This document shows positions 1 to 12,258 of a stretch of DNA of 64,000 nt, piece by piece. A program made the translations under genes and the position numbers. How positions within the stretch are numbered: position 1 is the stretch's first letter; each line of letters begins with the position of its first letter. Location of the stretch: NCBI GenBank assembly GCA_030180135.1, contig CM058234.1:27872766-27936765 (forward strand), written 5' to 3'. This stretch comes from Orychophragmus violaceus. Lineage: Eukaryota; Streptophyta; Magnoliopsida; Brassicales; Brassicaceae. The notes beneath the pieces were generated by a model. That model was not told the DNA's origin and did not search any database. It saw only the letters and a program-made list of their open reading frames with translations.

Positions 1-360
1 AGCTGCCATTCATATTGCATCCAACTCGGTCTACCATGAAAGAACCAAGAACATTGAGATAGACTGCCACAAGGTCCGAGAAAAGATTAAAGAAGGAGTC
101 ATCCTTCCATGTTGACATCTTCACCAAGGCTTCAAGTCTCAAAGTTTGCAATCACATCCATAGAAAACTTGGACTTGTAGATCTTTCACACCATTGATCT
201 CATGTCCTCTAGTCCATGGACATCACACTCTTTATGCCTTAACATAGTTTTCTCCCAAGTGGTTTGGTTTTTCTATGTTAAGGTTTTTAATGAAGTGATG
301 CTTCATGGTTTTTCTATGTTAAGGTTTTTAATGAAGTGATGCTTCATGGGTTTCCAAACC
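1..360 (+). mobile_element. Ty1/Copia remnant: RNase H C-terminus and 3' non-coding tail
   Basis: The first ~105 bases translate on the plus strand into a Copia RNase H end, with an HERTKNIEIDCHKVREKI-like string that matches the conserved HERTKHIEVDCH block of plant Copia polyproteins. A stop follows, then a non-coding stretch with the TTTTCTCCCAAGTGG / AAGGTTTTTAATGA wording common just before Copia 3' LTRs. The rest of that element lies outside the window or was lost; at about 360 the sequence changes to a Gypsy element on the other strand. It is a different Copia family from the three elements further in. Confident as Copia; lineage not assigned. Confidence 0.7.
266..347. repeat. 41-bp direct tandem duplication
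   Basis: Two adjacent, essentially identical 41-bp units (266-306 and 307-347), each starting GGTTTTTCTATG and ending GATGCTTCAT. They lie in the 3' non-coding tail of the Copia remnant. Probably replication slippage. Confidence 0.85.
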
Positions 361-942
361 AGTTGAGGGCAGCGCTGCTCAGGTTTTTGATGAACAGCTG
401 GCAGAAGCCGGCGTCGCGTTCTTCTGGTGAGAACAGAGCTCGCCCCATCGCAATACTAAAGGCCGTCAGGTACTGTCGTGGGTCTGAGCTACCGTCGTAG
501 GTGGGTAACTTGATCTTCTCGGGGTGTTTGACCTGCGTCTCCGTTATTTTACTCGTGAATGGTGTGTTCTGGGTCTCCTTCAGAACCCGATCTATTTCGG
601 GGGCTGGGTAGTCGCTTTATGAATTTTCGATGTCATGTGATCCAACTGGATCTTGAGTGACTCGAGTTCACTGTTCCTGCTGGCTCCAACCTGACTCTGG
701 GTGAATCCGGTTGGCGGCGGTACCAAGTGGATAGTTGGTCCCCTGCTTGACTCGGTGTTTAGGGGCGGTGTTTCCCCGAACATGACCCTTTGAAGCCGCG
801 GAGTGGGGTTGTCGGTTTCTTGGGATGCTTGAAACCCGGCGATTTGCATGTAGTTGATCCGTTCTCTGCACGTATCTTGGTTGCTTGTGAGCACGTCGAG
901 GCGGGAATTGTTATCTCTGGTCAGCTCGTCGACCTGCGCCAT
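361..942 (-). pseudogene. gag fragment of Tat-like Gypsy element A
   Basis: On the minus strand, 942 down to 592 encodes an N-terminal gag stretch starting MAQVDELTRD with an RERINYMQ patch. Further on (about 450-361) a different frame reads RALFSPEERDAGFCQLFIKN and continues LSSAALNW. That matches the FCQLFAKSLERAALTWFSRL block of the gag at 45001-45633, so it is Gypsy gag. The frame is broken between the two blocks and the gene stops at the junction with the Copia remnant at 361. No zinc knuckle is present. Non-functional. Confidence 0.6.
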
Positions 943-1117
943 TAGAGTTCTTATGAGAGAGGGGACGTCATGGTCCTGATTGTTCGGATGCGCTTCGTTT
1001 TGGCGGGTGTTGGCTTCCCTGGTTTGGTCAGTCCGTGTGTTGGCTGGTGAAATTGGTGATTCCGAGCTCGGGGCGAGAAGGCTTCGGGTTTGCTCGGGTG
1101 ACTTCAGATTGTCGTCT

Positions 1118-1771
1118 TGTTGGGATTGTGTCCTGAAATCACACTCGTACTCACTTCTGATGATAGTTGGTTGTCGAGATCAGACATTTCGTATAATACT
1201 GGGTGGTTGCAATACTTTGCTAGAAGCCTCTTGTAATCTGTAAGTAGTGGACTTACTGCCAGTATTATATGATCCTATAGGGTCACACACCTAAGCAAAC
1301 TGGAAGCATAAATATGGGAATGATCATTATGGTAATGATCATGTTGATGTGTATTGGATACACATTGATATTGAGTTTTATAGTGGTGTGTCGATCGACA
1401 CAGTGAGTGTGTCGATCGACACAGATCGGGTTTCGAAACTGACGTTTCGATTTCATGACTTAAACGAATTGGAATTAATTCGGATTTCGGTTTAGTCATT
1501 CCAGGTCATATATAAAGGCTTATATGGTCGACCTGGAACCCTAGCCGTTCACTTTTCTGTTGCAGAGAAAGCAGAACCACCTAAACTCAGTGATCCCAAG
1601 ATCCGGCACTAGCATCCCGGTTTTCCAGCTTTGTGTGCGTGTGTATCTGGTAGAGGCGAAGCATCTGAGTCGCTGCTGATCTCGATTACCATTCATTCCG
1701 CTGCTATCCCTGAGGTAAACACGAGATCGATGATTTAACACTATAACCCTAGATCCTAGGCTTTCCCAACA
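1118..1771 (+). repeat. 5' LTR of Copia element 1
   Basis: Starts TGTTGGGATTGTG and ends TTTCCCAACA. A TATATAAA box lies at 1509-1516, so transcription probably starts some 30 bp later, near the GGTCGACCTGGAACC stretch. The U3 part has a palindrome pair at 1387-1423. A splice-donor-like GAG/GTAAAC lies near the 3' end (GT at 1715). Confidence 0.95.
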
Positions 1772-1772
1772 G

Positions 1773-1784
1773 TGGTATCAGAGC
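1773..1784 (+). promoter_or_regulatory. Primer binding site (tRNA-iMet type), Copia element 1
   Basis: TGGTATCAGAGC begins two bases after the 5' LTR. It is the standard plant Copia primer site, complementary to the 3' end of initiator methionine tRNA. Confidence 0.93.
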
Positions 1785-2970
1785 TATTAGGGTTTAATTC
1801 ATTGGATCAAAAGCATGTAATTCGAAAACTGATGTATTTGAATAGATTTATGCTTGCTGTTTCATGTTTTGATCAAGAAAAACTCGGTTTTAGTCTGTGA
1901 TTTAAAACGATGAATTTGTGTTTTCGCATGGTGTCGATCGACACTAATCTTGTGTCGGTCGACACGCCGCAAAAACGCGTATAAAATTTTAGGGTTCCGT
2001 TCTTAGAGATCGGATTTCCTGTTACCGTAATGTGTCGATCGACATACTGGGTGCGTCGGTCGACACAGTTATAATTGGTTGATTTCGGTTAAATTAGATT
2101 TACCGGTTATCGACCCGGTTCAATTGGATTGAACCGGAAAAGCCAATTTGGTTTTGGTTAGGTCATGTCGAACGTCACAGTGATGTGTGTCGATTGACAT
2201 GGATCATTAAACCGGACCGGTTCAATTAGATTGAGCCGGTTAAGGAAATTCGATCCGGTTTGACCGGTTATCGAAGTCCGGTTTAAATTAGGTTGTGTCG
2301 ACCGAAACCAATGGTTGGTGTCGATCGACACACCACTCGCAGATTTGGTGGTTGAACCTCAAATTGCGAATACCAAACCAAATATAATCCAATATTCTAG
2401 ATTAACCTAAACTTAATAAATCTAGATGTTTTAATTAACTTAAAAATTTCTTGGATGCATATTGGATACATCAAGATTAAATAGTTCTTTTCCTCAACTA
2501 AATATCAAGTGATCTTGATGTCTTGCCCAACCTTGTCTACTGTCATGACTCGTTTCGTTGTTGGATAGTCTTGGAGTCCTTGGTATCCATAACTACATGA
2601 GTAAGACAGGTGATCATTGATAGACTTGCAGTGCGACTGTCAATAATCACAAGACTGAAGAGATTGGTTTACTTGACTGGGCTATCAGAAGTTCTGGGCC
2701 CAGAGATATCAGAGTGGGTAAGACATGGATTGTCTTATCTGCGACCAAGAGTTGTACTGGGTACAATTAGCAATGATTTGCTTACCTAGATAACTAAAGC
2801 TTGGGTGATGGCGAGTCGCCCACTCAAATTTTGGTGAAGTAAGGATCTTGGTTCATTGTATTCATCTGAGGAAACATAGTTTTGAATACAATGCGAGTTT
2901 TCTTATTAGATAATAATTCTTATTTCCTTGAACATCATAACTAAAACCTCTACCTCTTTTAATTACAGCT
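1785..2970 (+). other. Leader of Copia element 1 with hairpin modules and predicted intron 1715-2968
   Basis: Non-coding stretch of about 1.2 kb between primer site and gag. It holds palindrome pairs at 1931-1965 and 2032-2066, a single palindrome near 2320, several copies of the phrase CAATTGGATTGAACCGG, and a block at about 2500-2900 conserved in all three Copia copies. The gag ATG is preceded by a pyrimidine tract and ACAG (AG at 2967-2968). With the donor-like GAG/GTAAAC at 1715 in the LTR this predicts a 1254-bp leader intron. Splicing is inferred, not shown. Confidence 0.6.
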
Positions 2971-5707
2971 ATGTCTTTCCCAACTCACATCAACACTTTC
3001 TCGCTAAGATCCGTCCTTGAGAAGGACAAGCTTAATGGATCAAATTTCTTGGAATGGTATCGGAACCTGAGAATAGTTCTCAGGCAGGAGAACAAGGAAT
3101 ATGTCCTTACAAGAGTTCTCCCCGAGAGGCCACGTTCCAATGCCACGCAGGCAGATAAGAATGCTTGGGATAAGCATTCTGCTGATGTCAAAGACGTTAA
3201 TTGTCTAATCCTGGTGACTATGAACTCTGAGCTGCAGAAGCAATATGAGAACGTGATGTCACCGATTGAGATGATTAACAGCCTGAAAGCATTGTTTCAG
3301 GAGCAAGCTCGCACAGAGAGATACCAGACGGTTAAATCTCTCATGGATTGCAAGCTGGCTAAGGACAGTCAAGTGAGTCCTCATGTCCTTAAAATGATGG
3401 GTTACATTGATAACCTGGGGAAACTGGACTGTGCCATTAGCCAGGAGCTAGCCACTGACATGATTCTGCAGTCTTTGCCGTCGTGTTTTGATCAGTTCAT
3501 CATGAACTACAACATGCAAAACATGACTAAGACATTGACTGAGTTGCACAGCATGCTGAAGACAGCAGAGCCGAATCTCAAGAAGGCAACTCCTAATGTA
3601 CTGATGGTACAAGGGGGTAAAAGGTTTAAGAAACCTGGTAAGGATAAGGGAAAAGCTAAAGCTGTCCAGACTGAGAGTCAAGACAAGCCCTTCCTAAGCC
3701 CAAATCCGGGCCTTCTCCTGAGGACAAATGCAACTACTGCAAGCAGCTAGGGCATTGGAAGAGAGACTGCAAGAAGTTCATGGAAGATTACAAGAAGCTG
3801 AAGAAGACGTATGATGCGTCTGATTCAGGTATTTATGTTATCGAACTTAATGTTATGACTCCTAGTTCTACTTCGTGGGTATTGGATACCGGCTGCGGTG
3901 CTCATATTTGTACTAATATGCAGGCACTAAGAAACAGTAGAACGCTGAAGAAAGGACAAGTGGAGCTACGGGTCGGGAATGGAGCTAAGGTTGCTGCACT
4001 GGCCGTAGGCACTTATGATTTGTCTTTACCTTCTGGCATGGTTTTAGAATTGAATAATTGCTACTTTGTACCTGCGATTAGCAGAAACATAATTTCAGTT
4101 TCCGTTTTGGATTTGGAAGATTTTGATTTTGCTATTAAGAATAAAGTTTGTTCTTTTCATCGTAATGGTACATTTTATGGTAGCGCCCCATTAGATAATG
4201 GGTTATATGTCTTAAACCAAGAAATGCCCATCTTTAACATAAATACAAAGCGGTTTAAGTCAAATGACGAAAACCCGACTTTCTTATGGCATTGTCGTTT
4301 GGGCCACATCAATGAGAAACGCATTCAGAGGCTCCATCGAAATGGGCTTCTGGGCTCATTTGATTTTGAATCATGTGAGAAATGCGAATCTTGCTTGATG
4401 GGCAAAATGGCTAGGGCCCCTTTCAACAAACCAAATGAAAGGGCCAGTGATTTATTGGGCCTTATTCATACTGATGTATGTGGGCCAATGAGCAATGTTG
4501 CCAGAGGAAATTACAAGTACTTCATTACCTTTACTGATGACTTCAGTAGGTATGGCTACGTCTATTTGATGAGACATAAGTCAGAATCCTTTGATAGATT
4601 CAAGGAGTTCAAGAATGAAGTACAGAACCAACTTGGAAAAAGTATCAAAGTTCTGCGATCGGATCGCGGAGGAGAATACTTAAGTCAAGAGTTCAGTGAC
4701 TATCTGAGCGAGTGTGGAATTGTTTCACAACTCACTCCTCCTGGAACACCCCAATGGAATGGAGTGTCAGAGAGGAGGAATTGAACTTTATTGGATATGG
4801 TTCGGTCTATGATGAGTCATTCAGATCTTCCATTATCCTTCTGGGGATACGCTCTAGAAACGTCTGCATTTACACTAAATAGAGTGCCATCTAAATCAGT
4901 TGAAAAGACACCACATGAATTGTGGACTGGGAATATTCCAAGTCTGTCTTTCCTGAAGATTTGGGGTTGTGAGGCTTATGTCAAACGTTTAATCTCTGAC
5001 AAGCTCGCATCCAAATCAGATAAATTCTACTTCGTTGGTTATCCTAGGGAAACCAAGTCATACTACTTTTACAACCAATTTGAGAACAAAGTCTTTGTTG
5101 CTCGGGCCTGCTCTTTTCTTGAGAGGGAATTTCTTTCTAAGAAAAGCAGTGGGAGTAAAGTACATCTAGAAGAAATTCAAGATGCACAAGAGACTGCTCA
5201 ACCTGCTGAGGAAGAGCAGCAGTTGGATCCACAAAGTTCTGTGGAGGCCACGCCTGTGGAGCCTGAAGTTCGCAGATCCGGAAGGATCCGTCACGAACCC
5301 GAGAGATATTATGGATTTCTCGTGACCAACTGCAATGATCTGATGATCATTGAAAGTGACGAACCAGCGACCTTCGCGGAAGCAATGATGGGCCCGGACT
5401 CCGAAAAGTGGCTTGGAGCCTCTAAATCCGAAATGGGATCCATGTCAGAAAACCAAGTATGGTCCTTGGTCGATTTACCTAATGGTGCAAAAGCCATTGA
5501 GTGTAAATGGATCTTCAAGAAGAAGATTGACGTGGATGGTAATGTCCAAATTTATAAAGCTAGGTTGGTGGCTAAAGGTTTGAAACAGATTCATGGTATT
5601 GACTATGATGAAACCTATTCCCCAGTCGCTATGCTTAAATCCATTCGGATTCTTCTAGCAACTGCCGCTTATTATGATTATGAGATATGGCAGATGGATG
5701 TCAAAAC

Positions 5708-6394
5708 TGTTGGGAATGTCCTGAAATCTACTGTACTTGCTCTAAGTGAAAGTCGTATAGTCGAGATGAGACAATCACATAACACTAGGTAGTCATAACG
5801 CTTTGCTAGAAGCCACTTATGATCAATGAGTTGAGAACTCATTGCTAGTGTTATATGATCCTACAGGGTCACACACCTAAGCAAACTGGGCGTAAAAGAC
5901 GAGGTTGATCATTAATGTAATGATCCAGTAAATGCATATGTGATATGCATTCGATATCAATGTTCTGGGATAGCATCGATCGTTGCAGATAGTGCATCGA
6001 TCGATGCACTCGCGGATTAATCAGATTAATTCGGTTTAATCATTGGTTAATTCCGTTGTAGTTTAAGCCGAAATATATAAGATATATGGTCGACCTAAAC
6101 TCGTCCCAAAAAAACCTAATTCACAGCCACCAGAACACAGATAGAATCCTCTCTGGAGATTAGATCTCTGTAAGGCACTAGCATCCCTGCGGTCCAGTTT
6201 GTGTGCGTGTGGATACCAGTAGAGGCGCAGCACTTGAGGCGCTTCGTGATCTCGATTATCTGCAAATACTTCCGCTGCATATTCATCAGGTAATCTCGAG
6301 ATCTGTTAGATTCAATTACATGAACCTTAGATCCTAGGCTCGGAATTCAGACTAGGGTTGCTAATCCTGATTAGAACTGCTAGAAATTCCTTCA
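5708..6394 (+). repeat. 5' LTR of Copia element 2
   Basis: Starts TGTTGGGAATGTCC and ends AATTCCTTCA. TATATAAG box at 6074-6081. Palindrome pair at 5973-6007 with GCATCGATCGATGC cores. Donor-like CAG/GTAATC with GT at 6290. Confidence 0.95.
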
Positions 6395-6395
6395 G

Positions 6396-6407
6396 TGGTA
6401 TCAGAGC
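6396..6407 (+). promoter_or_regulatory. Primer binding site (tRNA-iMet type), Copia element 2
   Basis: TGGTATCAGAGC one base after the LTR, identical to those of elements 1 and 3. Confidence 0.93.
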
Positions 6408-7468
6408 TTTAGGGTTCCATTGAATCTGTAGCATGATGATTAGATTAGTTGAATCTAGATCTTTGTATAATTGATACAAGCATGCTAAAATTCGTTTTCC
6501 TGAAAACCTAGTTTAGGGTTCTGATCGAAAACGTTTAAGGGTTTTCTCGCATGGTGTCGATCGATGCCAATCCGGCATCGATCGATGCAGGGCGAAAACC
6601 CGAATAAAATTTAGGGTTTTTCGCATGGTGTCGATCGATGCCAATCCGGCATCGATCGATGCAGGGCGAAACCCGAATAAACCTTAGTTTTCGCCTAGTG
6701 TCGATCGACACAAGGGTTGCATCGATCGACACAAACCTCGCGAGATTGATGAATCGGTTCAATTGGATTGGACCGGTTATCGAGCTTGGTTAAAGATGGT
6801 CGAAAACTGTGAATGGTTTAATGGCGATTGATTTGATAAGGTTGGCATCGACCAAATGCTAACGTAGCATCGATCGACACTGACCGGTATTCAAAACCGG
6901 ATCAATTGGATTGATCGGTCATCGCGGAATAATTAATTTTAAGAATTAAAACATAGTAAAACTGAACGTTTTAAATGGATCCGTTCCTCAACCAAATATC
7001 AAGTGATACTTGATGTCTTTCCAATCTTGTCAACTGTCAAGACTCATTTCATTGTACGATAGGCTTGCAGTGCAAGGTATCAACGATTACATGAGTAAGG
7101 CAGGAAGTAATCATGTTAATGGGCTTGCAGTGCAAGGCATCAACAATTACATGACTGAAGAGATTGGTTTGCTTGACTGGGCTATCAAAATCGTTTTGGG
7201 TCCAGAGACATCAGGTGGATTGGACATAAGATGTCGATCCACAACCAAGAGTTATATTAGATATAACTAGCAAGGTTGTTGCTTACCTAAATAGCTAAAG
7301 TTGAGTGATAGCCAGTGGCTCACTTGAATTTAGTAAAATATGGGTCTTGGATCATTATATTCATCTGAGGAAGCATTGATTGAATATAATGCGAGTTTTC
7401 TTAAAAGTTAAGATTTCTCATTTCTTGAACATCATAACTAAACCTTTTTCTTTTCTATGTTCTCAGCT
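6408..7468 (+). other. Leader of Copia element 2 with three hairpin modules; predicted intron 6290-7466
   Basis: Palindrome pairs lie at 6554-6588, 6628-6662 and 6698-6732, each 21 bp centre to centre. The first two sit in a direct repeat of about 74 bp and are enclosed by TTTTCGC / GCGAAA arms. The block 6990-7420 is shared with the other leaders. The gag ATG (7469) follows TGTTCTCAG, an acceptor-like end (AG at 7465-7466). With the LTR donor at 6290 this predicts an intron of about 1.18 kb. Inference only. Confidence 0.6.
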
Positions 7469-10400
7469 ATGACTACTACTCATAATAATTCTTTCTCCCT
7501 GCGATCCGTCCTTGAGAAGGACAAGTTAAATGGATCGAATTTTCTCGAATGGTATCGGAACTTGAGAATTGTTCTCAAGCAGGAGAAGCGGGACTATGTC
7601 CTTGAAAATGTTCTCCCTGAAAAACCGAGATCCAATGCTGCACATGCAGAAAGGAGTGCTTGGGACAAGCATTCCAATGATGTGGTCGATGTGAATTGTC
7701 TCATGTTGGCTACCATGAACTCGGACTTGCAGAAGCAATACGAGAACGTGGAGTCGCCAGTGGAGATGATTACTAGCCTGAAAAGCATGTTTCAGGAGCA
7801 AGCACGAACTGAGAGATACCAGACGGTTAAATCTCTCATTGAATGCAAGCTACCAAAGGACAGTCCGGTCAGTCCTCATGTCATTAAGATGATGGGTTAC
7901 ATTGATAACCTGGGGAGACTGGATTGTCCCATTAGCCAAGAGTTGGCTACTGACATCATTCTGCAGTCACTGCCGTTAAGTTATGATCAGTTTGTTATGA
8001 ACTATAACATGAACAACTTGACGAAGACGTTGACTGAACTGCATGGCATGCTCAAGACAGCTGAGCCTAATATCAGGAAGGGCACTCCTAATGTACTTAT
8101 GGTACAAGGGGTAAGAAGTTTAAGAAACTAGGCAAAGGCAAGGGAAAGGGCAAGGCAGTCCCAGTTGAGAACCAGGACACGCCTGCGCCAGCCCCGAAGC
8201 CCAAGCCGGGCCCATCTGAGACTGATAAGTGCCATTACTGTAAAGAGCCTGGGCATTGGAAGAGAAATTGCAACAAATTCTTGGAAGAGAAGAAGAAGAA
8301 GAAGAAGACTTTCGAGACTTCATCTTCAGGTATTTATGTTATAGAAGTAAATGTTACCACTTCTGGTTCTACTTCTTGGGTATTGGATACCGGCTGTGGT
8401 GCTCATATTTGTACAAATATGCAGGGCCTAAGCAACAGTAGGACGTTGGAAAAGGGACAAGTGGACCTGCGTATGGGGAATGGAGCAAGAGTTGCTGCAT
8501 TAGCCGTAGGAACATTTAACTTGTCTTTACCTTCTGGTTTGGTTTTAGAACTTCATAATTGCTACTATGTACCTGCTATAAGCAGAAATATTATTTCTAT
8601 TTCTGTTTTGGATTTGGAAGGATATCAGTTTTCAATTAAGAATAAATGTTGTTCTTTTGATTACAATGATATGTATTATGGTAGCAGCCCATTAGAGAAT
8701 GGGCTTTATGTTCTAAACCAAAGCACAGAAATCTATAACATTAACACCAAGAGATTCAAATCAAATGACACGAATCAGACTTTTCTATGGCATTGTCGTT
8801 TGGGCCACATAAACGAGAAACGGATTCAAAAGCTCCATAGTGATGGGCTTTTGGGCTCATTTGATTATGAATCATGTGAGAAATGTGAATCTTGTTTACT
8901 AGGCAAAATGACTAAGGCCCCTTTCAACAAATCAAACGAAAGGGCCAGTGACCTGTTGGGCCTTATACATACAGATGTATGCGGCCCAATGAGCACAAGT
9001 GCCAGAGGAAATTTTCGATACTTCATTACCTTCACTGATGATTTCAGCAGGTATGGCTATGTCTATTTAATGAGACACAAGTCGGAGTCCTTTGAAAAGT
9101 TCAAAGAGTTCCAAAATGAAGTACAGAATCAACTCGGCAAAAGTATTAAGGCTCTTCGATCAGATCGTGGAGGAGAATACTTAAGCCAAGAATTCAGTGA
9201 TCATTTGAGAGATTGTGGAATTGTTTCACAACTCACTCCTCCTGGAACACCACAATGGAATGGCGTGTCTGAGAGGAGGAATCAGACTTTATTAGATATG
9301 GTTCGATCAATGATGAGTCTCTCAACTCTTCCATTATCCTTTTGGGGATACGCTCTAGAAACGTCTGCGTTTACACTAAATAGGGTTCCGTCAAAATCAG
9401 TTGCAAAGACACCACATGAGATGTGGACTGGAAATGTTCCGAATGTGTCTTTCCTGAAGATTTGGGGTTGTGAAGCTTATGTTAAGAGATTAATTACAGA
9501 TAAGCTCGAGCCCAAATCTGATAAATGCTACTTCGTTGGTTATCCTAAGGAAACCAAGGCATACTACTTTTACAACCAATCCGAGAACAAAGTGTTTGTT
9601 GCTCGGAACTGCGTTTTTCTTGAGAGAGAGTTTCTTTCCAAGAGAAACAGTGGGAGTAAAGTACAACTCGAAGAAGTTCGAGAACCGCAGGAAAATGCTC
9701 AACCCGTAGAGGAAGAGCAACAGTTGGATCTACAAAGAGTTGTAGAGACGGCGCCTGTGGAGCCTGAAATTCGCCGATCTGAAAGGATCCGTCACGAACC
9801 CGAGAGATATGGATTTTTCGTAACCAATTGTCATGATTTGTTAATCATTGACAGTGACGAGCCAGCGAATTTCGAAGAAGCAATGATGAGCCCTGACTCC
9901 GCAAAGTGGCTGAAAGCCGCTGAATCCGAAATGGGATCCATGACACAGAACCAAGTATGGACTTTGGTTGATTTACCCGATGGTGCAAGACCCATTGAGT
10001 GTAAATGGATTTTCAAGAAGAAAATTGATGTGGATGGAAATATTCAGATATATAAAGCAAGGCTAGTGGCAAAAGGTTTCAAAGAAATTCATGGTATTGA
10101 CTATGAAGAAACCTATTCACCTGTCGCCATGCTTAAATCCATTCGGATTCTCCTAGCAACAGCTGCTCATTATGATTATGAGATCTGGCAAATGGACGTG
10201 AAAACAGCTTTCCTTAATGGAATTCTGGAAGAGGATGTGTACATGACACAACCCGAAGGTTTCATCGATCCAAATGCAGCTAGGAAAGTATGCAAACTTC
10301 ATCGATCCATTTATGGATTGAAGCAAGCATCTCGGAGTTGGAATCTTCGTTTTGATGAAGCAGTCAAAAAGTTTGATTTCATCAGAAGCGAAGAAGAACC

Positions 10401-11432
10401 ATGTGTTTACAGAAGACTAGTGGGAGCGCAGTTGCATTTCTCGTGTTGTATGTAGATGACATACTTCTTCTCGGAAATGACGTTCCGTTGTTACAGTCTG
10501 TTAAGACTTGGCTCGGAAGTTGTTTTTCAATGAAAGACATGGGAGAAGCCGCATATATTCTTGGAATAAGAATCTATAGAGATAGATCAAACAAGTTGAT
10601 TGGACTGTGTCAAGACACTTATATCGATAAGGTCTTACACAGGTTCAGAATGCAAGATTCCAAGAAGGGCTTCATACCAATGTCTTATGGCATAAGTCTC
10701 AGCAAGAAGCAGTGTCCTGAGACACCTGCTGAGCGAGATCGCATGAGTCGGATTCCCTATGCCTCAGCGTTGGGATCTATCATGTATGCCATGCTCTATA
10801 CTCGTCCAGATGTTGCTTGTGCTTTAAGCATGACGAGTAGATACCAATCGGATCCAGGTGAAAGTCACTGGACAGCAGTCAAGAATATTCTGAAGTATTT
10901 GAGAAATACTAAGGATAAATTCTTGGTGTATGGAGGAAGTGATGAGCTGGTAGTAAGTGGTTACACAGACGCAAGTTTTTAGACAGACCAAGATGATTTC
11001 CGATCGCAATCTGGTTACATCTTCTGCCTGAATGGCGGTGCAGTAAGCTGGAAGAGTTCCAAGCAGGACACTGTAGCAGATTCCACAACTGAAGCTGAGT
11101 ACCTCGCTGCTTCTGAAGCGGCAAAGGAGGCTGTTTGGATCAAGAAGTTCATCACTGAACTTGGTGTGATTCCTAGCATTTCTGAGCCAGTGGCTTTGTA
11201 TTGTGACAACAATGGAGCCATTGCGCAAGCAAAGGAACCTAGATCACACCAGAAATCCAAACACATAGAAAGGCGATATCACCTTATCCGTGATATTGTA
11301 AATAGAGGAGATGTGAAGATCAGCAGAGTCCCGACGGATGACAATGTTGCTGATCCACTGACCAAGCCCCTCCCAAGGCCTAAGCATGAGTTTCATACAA
11401 CTGCTGTAGGCATTAGATTTCTTAAGATATGA
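7469..11432 (+). pseudogene. Copia gag-pol polyprotein gene of element 2, nearly full length with three small lesions
   Basis: Gag starts at ATG 7469 (MTTTHNNSFSLRSVLEKDK) and runs to about 8110, where one G is missing from a G run compared with element 1. The shifted frame carries zinc knuckle CHYCKEPGHWKRNC (8230-8271), protease (WVLDTGCGAH), GAG-pre-integrase, integrase (GTPQWNGVSERRNQTLLDM), then RT. Near 10421 one base is missing relative to element 1 and the frame shifts again into YVDDILLLGND. RNase H meets TAG at 10979-10981 where element 1 has CAG, then stays open to the end at 11432. Only one base substitution and two single-base deletions separate it from an open frame. Confidence 0.93.
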
Positions 11433-12258
11433 TCTTGATTTCAGTGGGAGTTGTATTTGTTTTAGTTATGACATGATGTTCACAAAGACATAATAGTTAT
11501 GTTATTTTAATGAAATTGTTTCAGCATTGTTTAATTGTGTTAATTAAATATATATAAAGTCCCAAAGTAATTTATGACATTTTATTGGCCATCAAGTATG
11601 TGACTTGATCATGAAACCCTATAAGCAATAAATGACATAAATTATAATGGTCCCTGGTCGAGGTTGTTAACGTGGAACATTAACAACCACGTGAGACTAG
11701 TATGTGAGGTGACTGATGACCATGTTTCATGGAGTCATTAATAAGTGTATTAAAGTCATTCACATAGATATGTGTTAGAAAACACATGATCGGACTTGAC
11801 CCGTTAATGAGAACTCTACAAGATGTTATATGAGTGTCATAAGAGTTTCTCATTACGACTAAAGAGAGTAGTCCTTAGACCTGAGTTCATAATGTCCTCT
11901 CTTATATGGATTGGTTCGTCTTGACTTTGTCAAACGTCAGCCGTAACTGGTGATCATAAAGACACTGATTAGGCGTATCATGAAATATAAAAGAGACATG
12001 GATGGAACAAGATGGGATTTGTGCCTCCTATATAACAGGAGTTAAATATCTCTGGGCCTATCGAAGATTTGATACTGGAAATGCGTGGCCGCGCTCAAAC
12101 GAGGTGATTGTCAGTCGTTTGTTTTTCATCAGTACAAATCGGGATTCGATAAACGTAATCTGGTTGAATAAGTATGACACAGTGCTTGCCTTATGCCAGA
12201 TTGAGATATAGCTACAAAGGGAATAAAGGAATAGAGGATTCCAGTACAAGTGGGAGAT
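11433..12258 (+). other. 3' non-coding region and polypurine tract of Copia element 2
   Basis: Non-coding, similar to the matching stretch of element 1. Ends in AAGTGGGAGA just before the LTR start at 12259. Small ORFs here are not conserved in the sister copies. Confidence 0.8.

Noticed and set aside
1379..1425. Short repeats with regular spacing as a possible CRISPR-like array
   Set aside because: The units are palindrome pairs inside LTRs and leaders of plant retrotransposons; there are no unique spacers of constant length and no cas genes.
3680..3780. Programmed gag/pol frameshift in the Copia elements
   Set aside because: The frame breaks fall at different places in elements 1 and 2, and element 3 reads through gag and zinc knuckle in one frame, so these are separate lesions.
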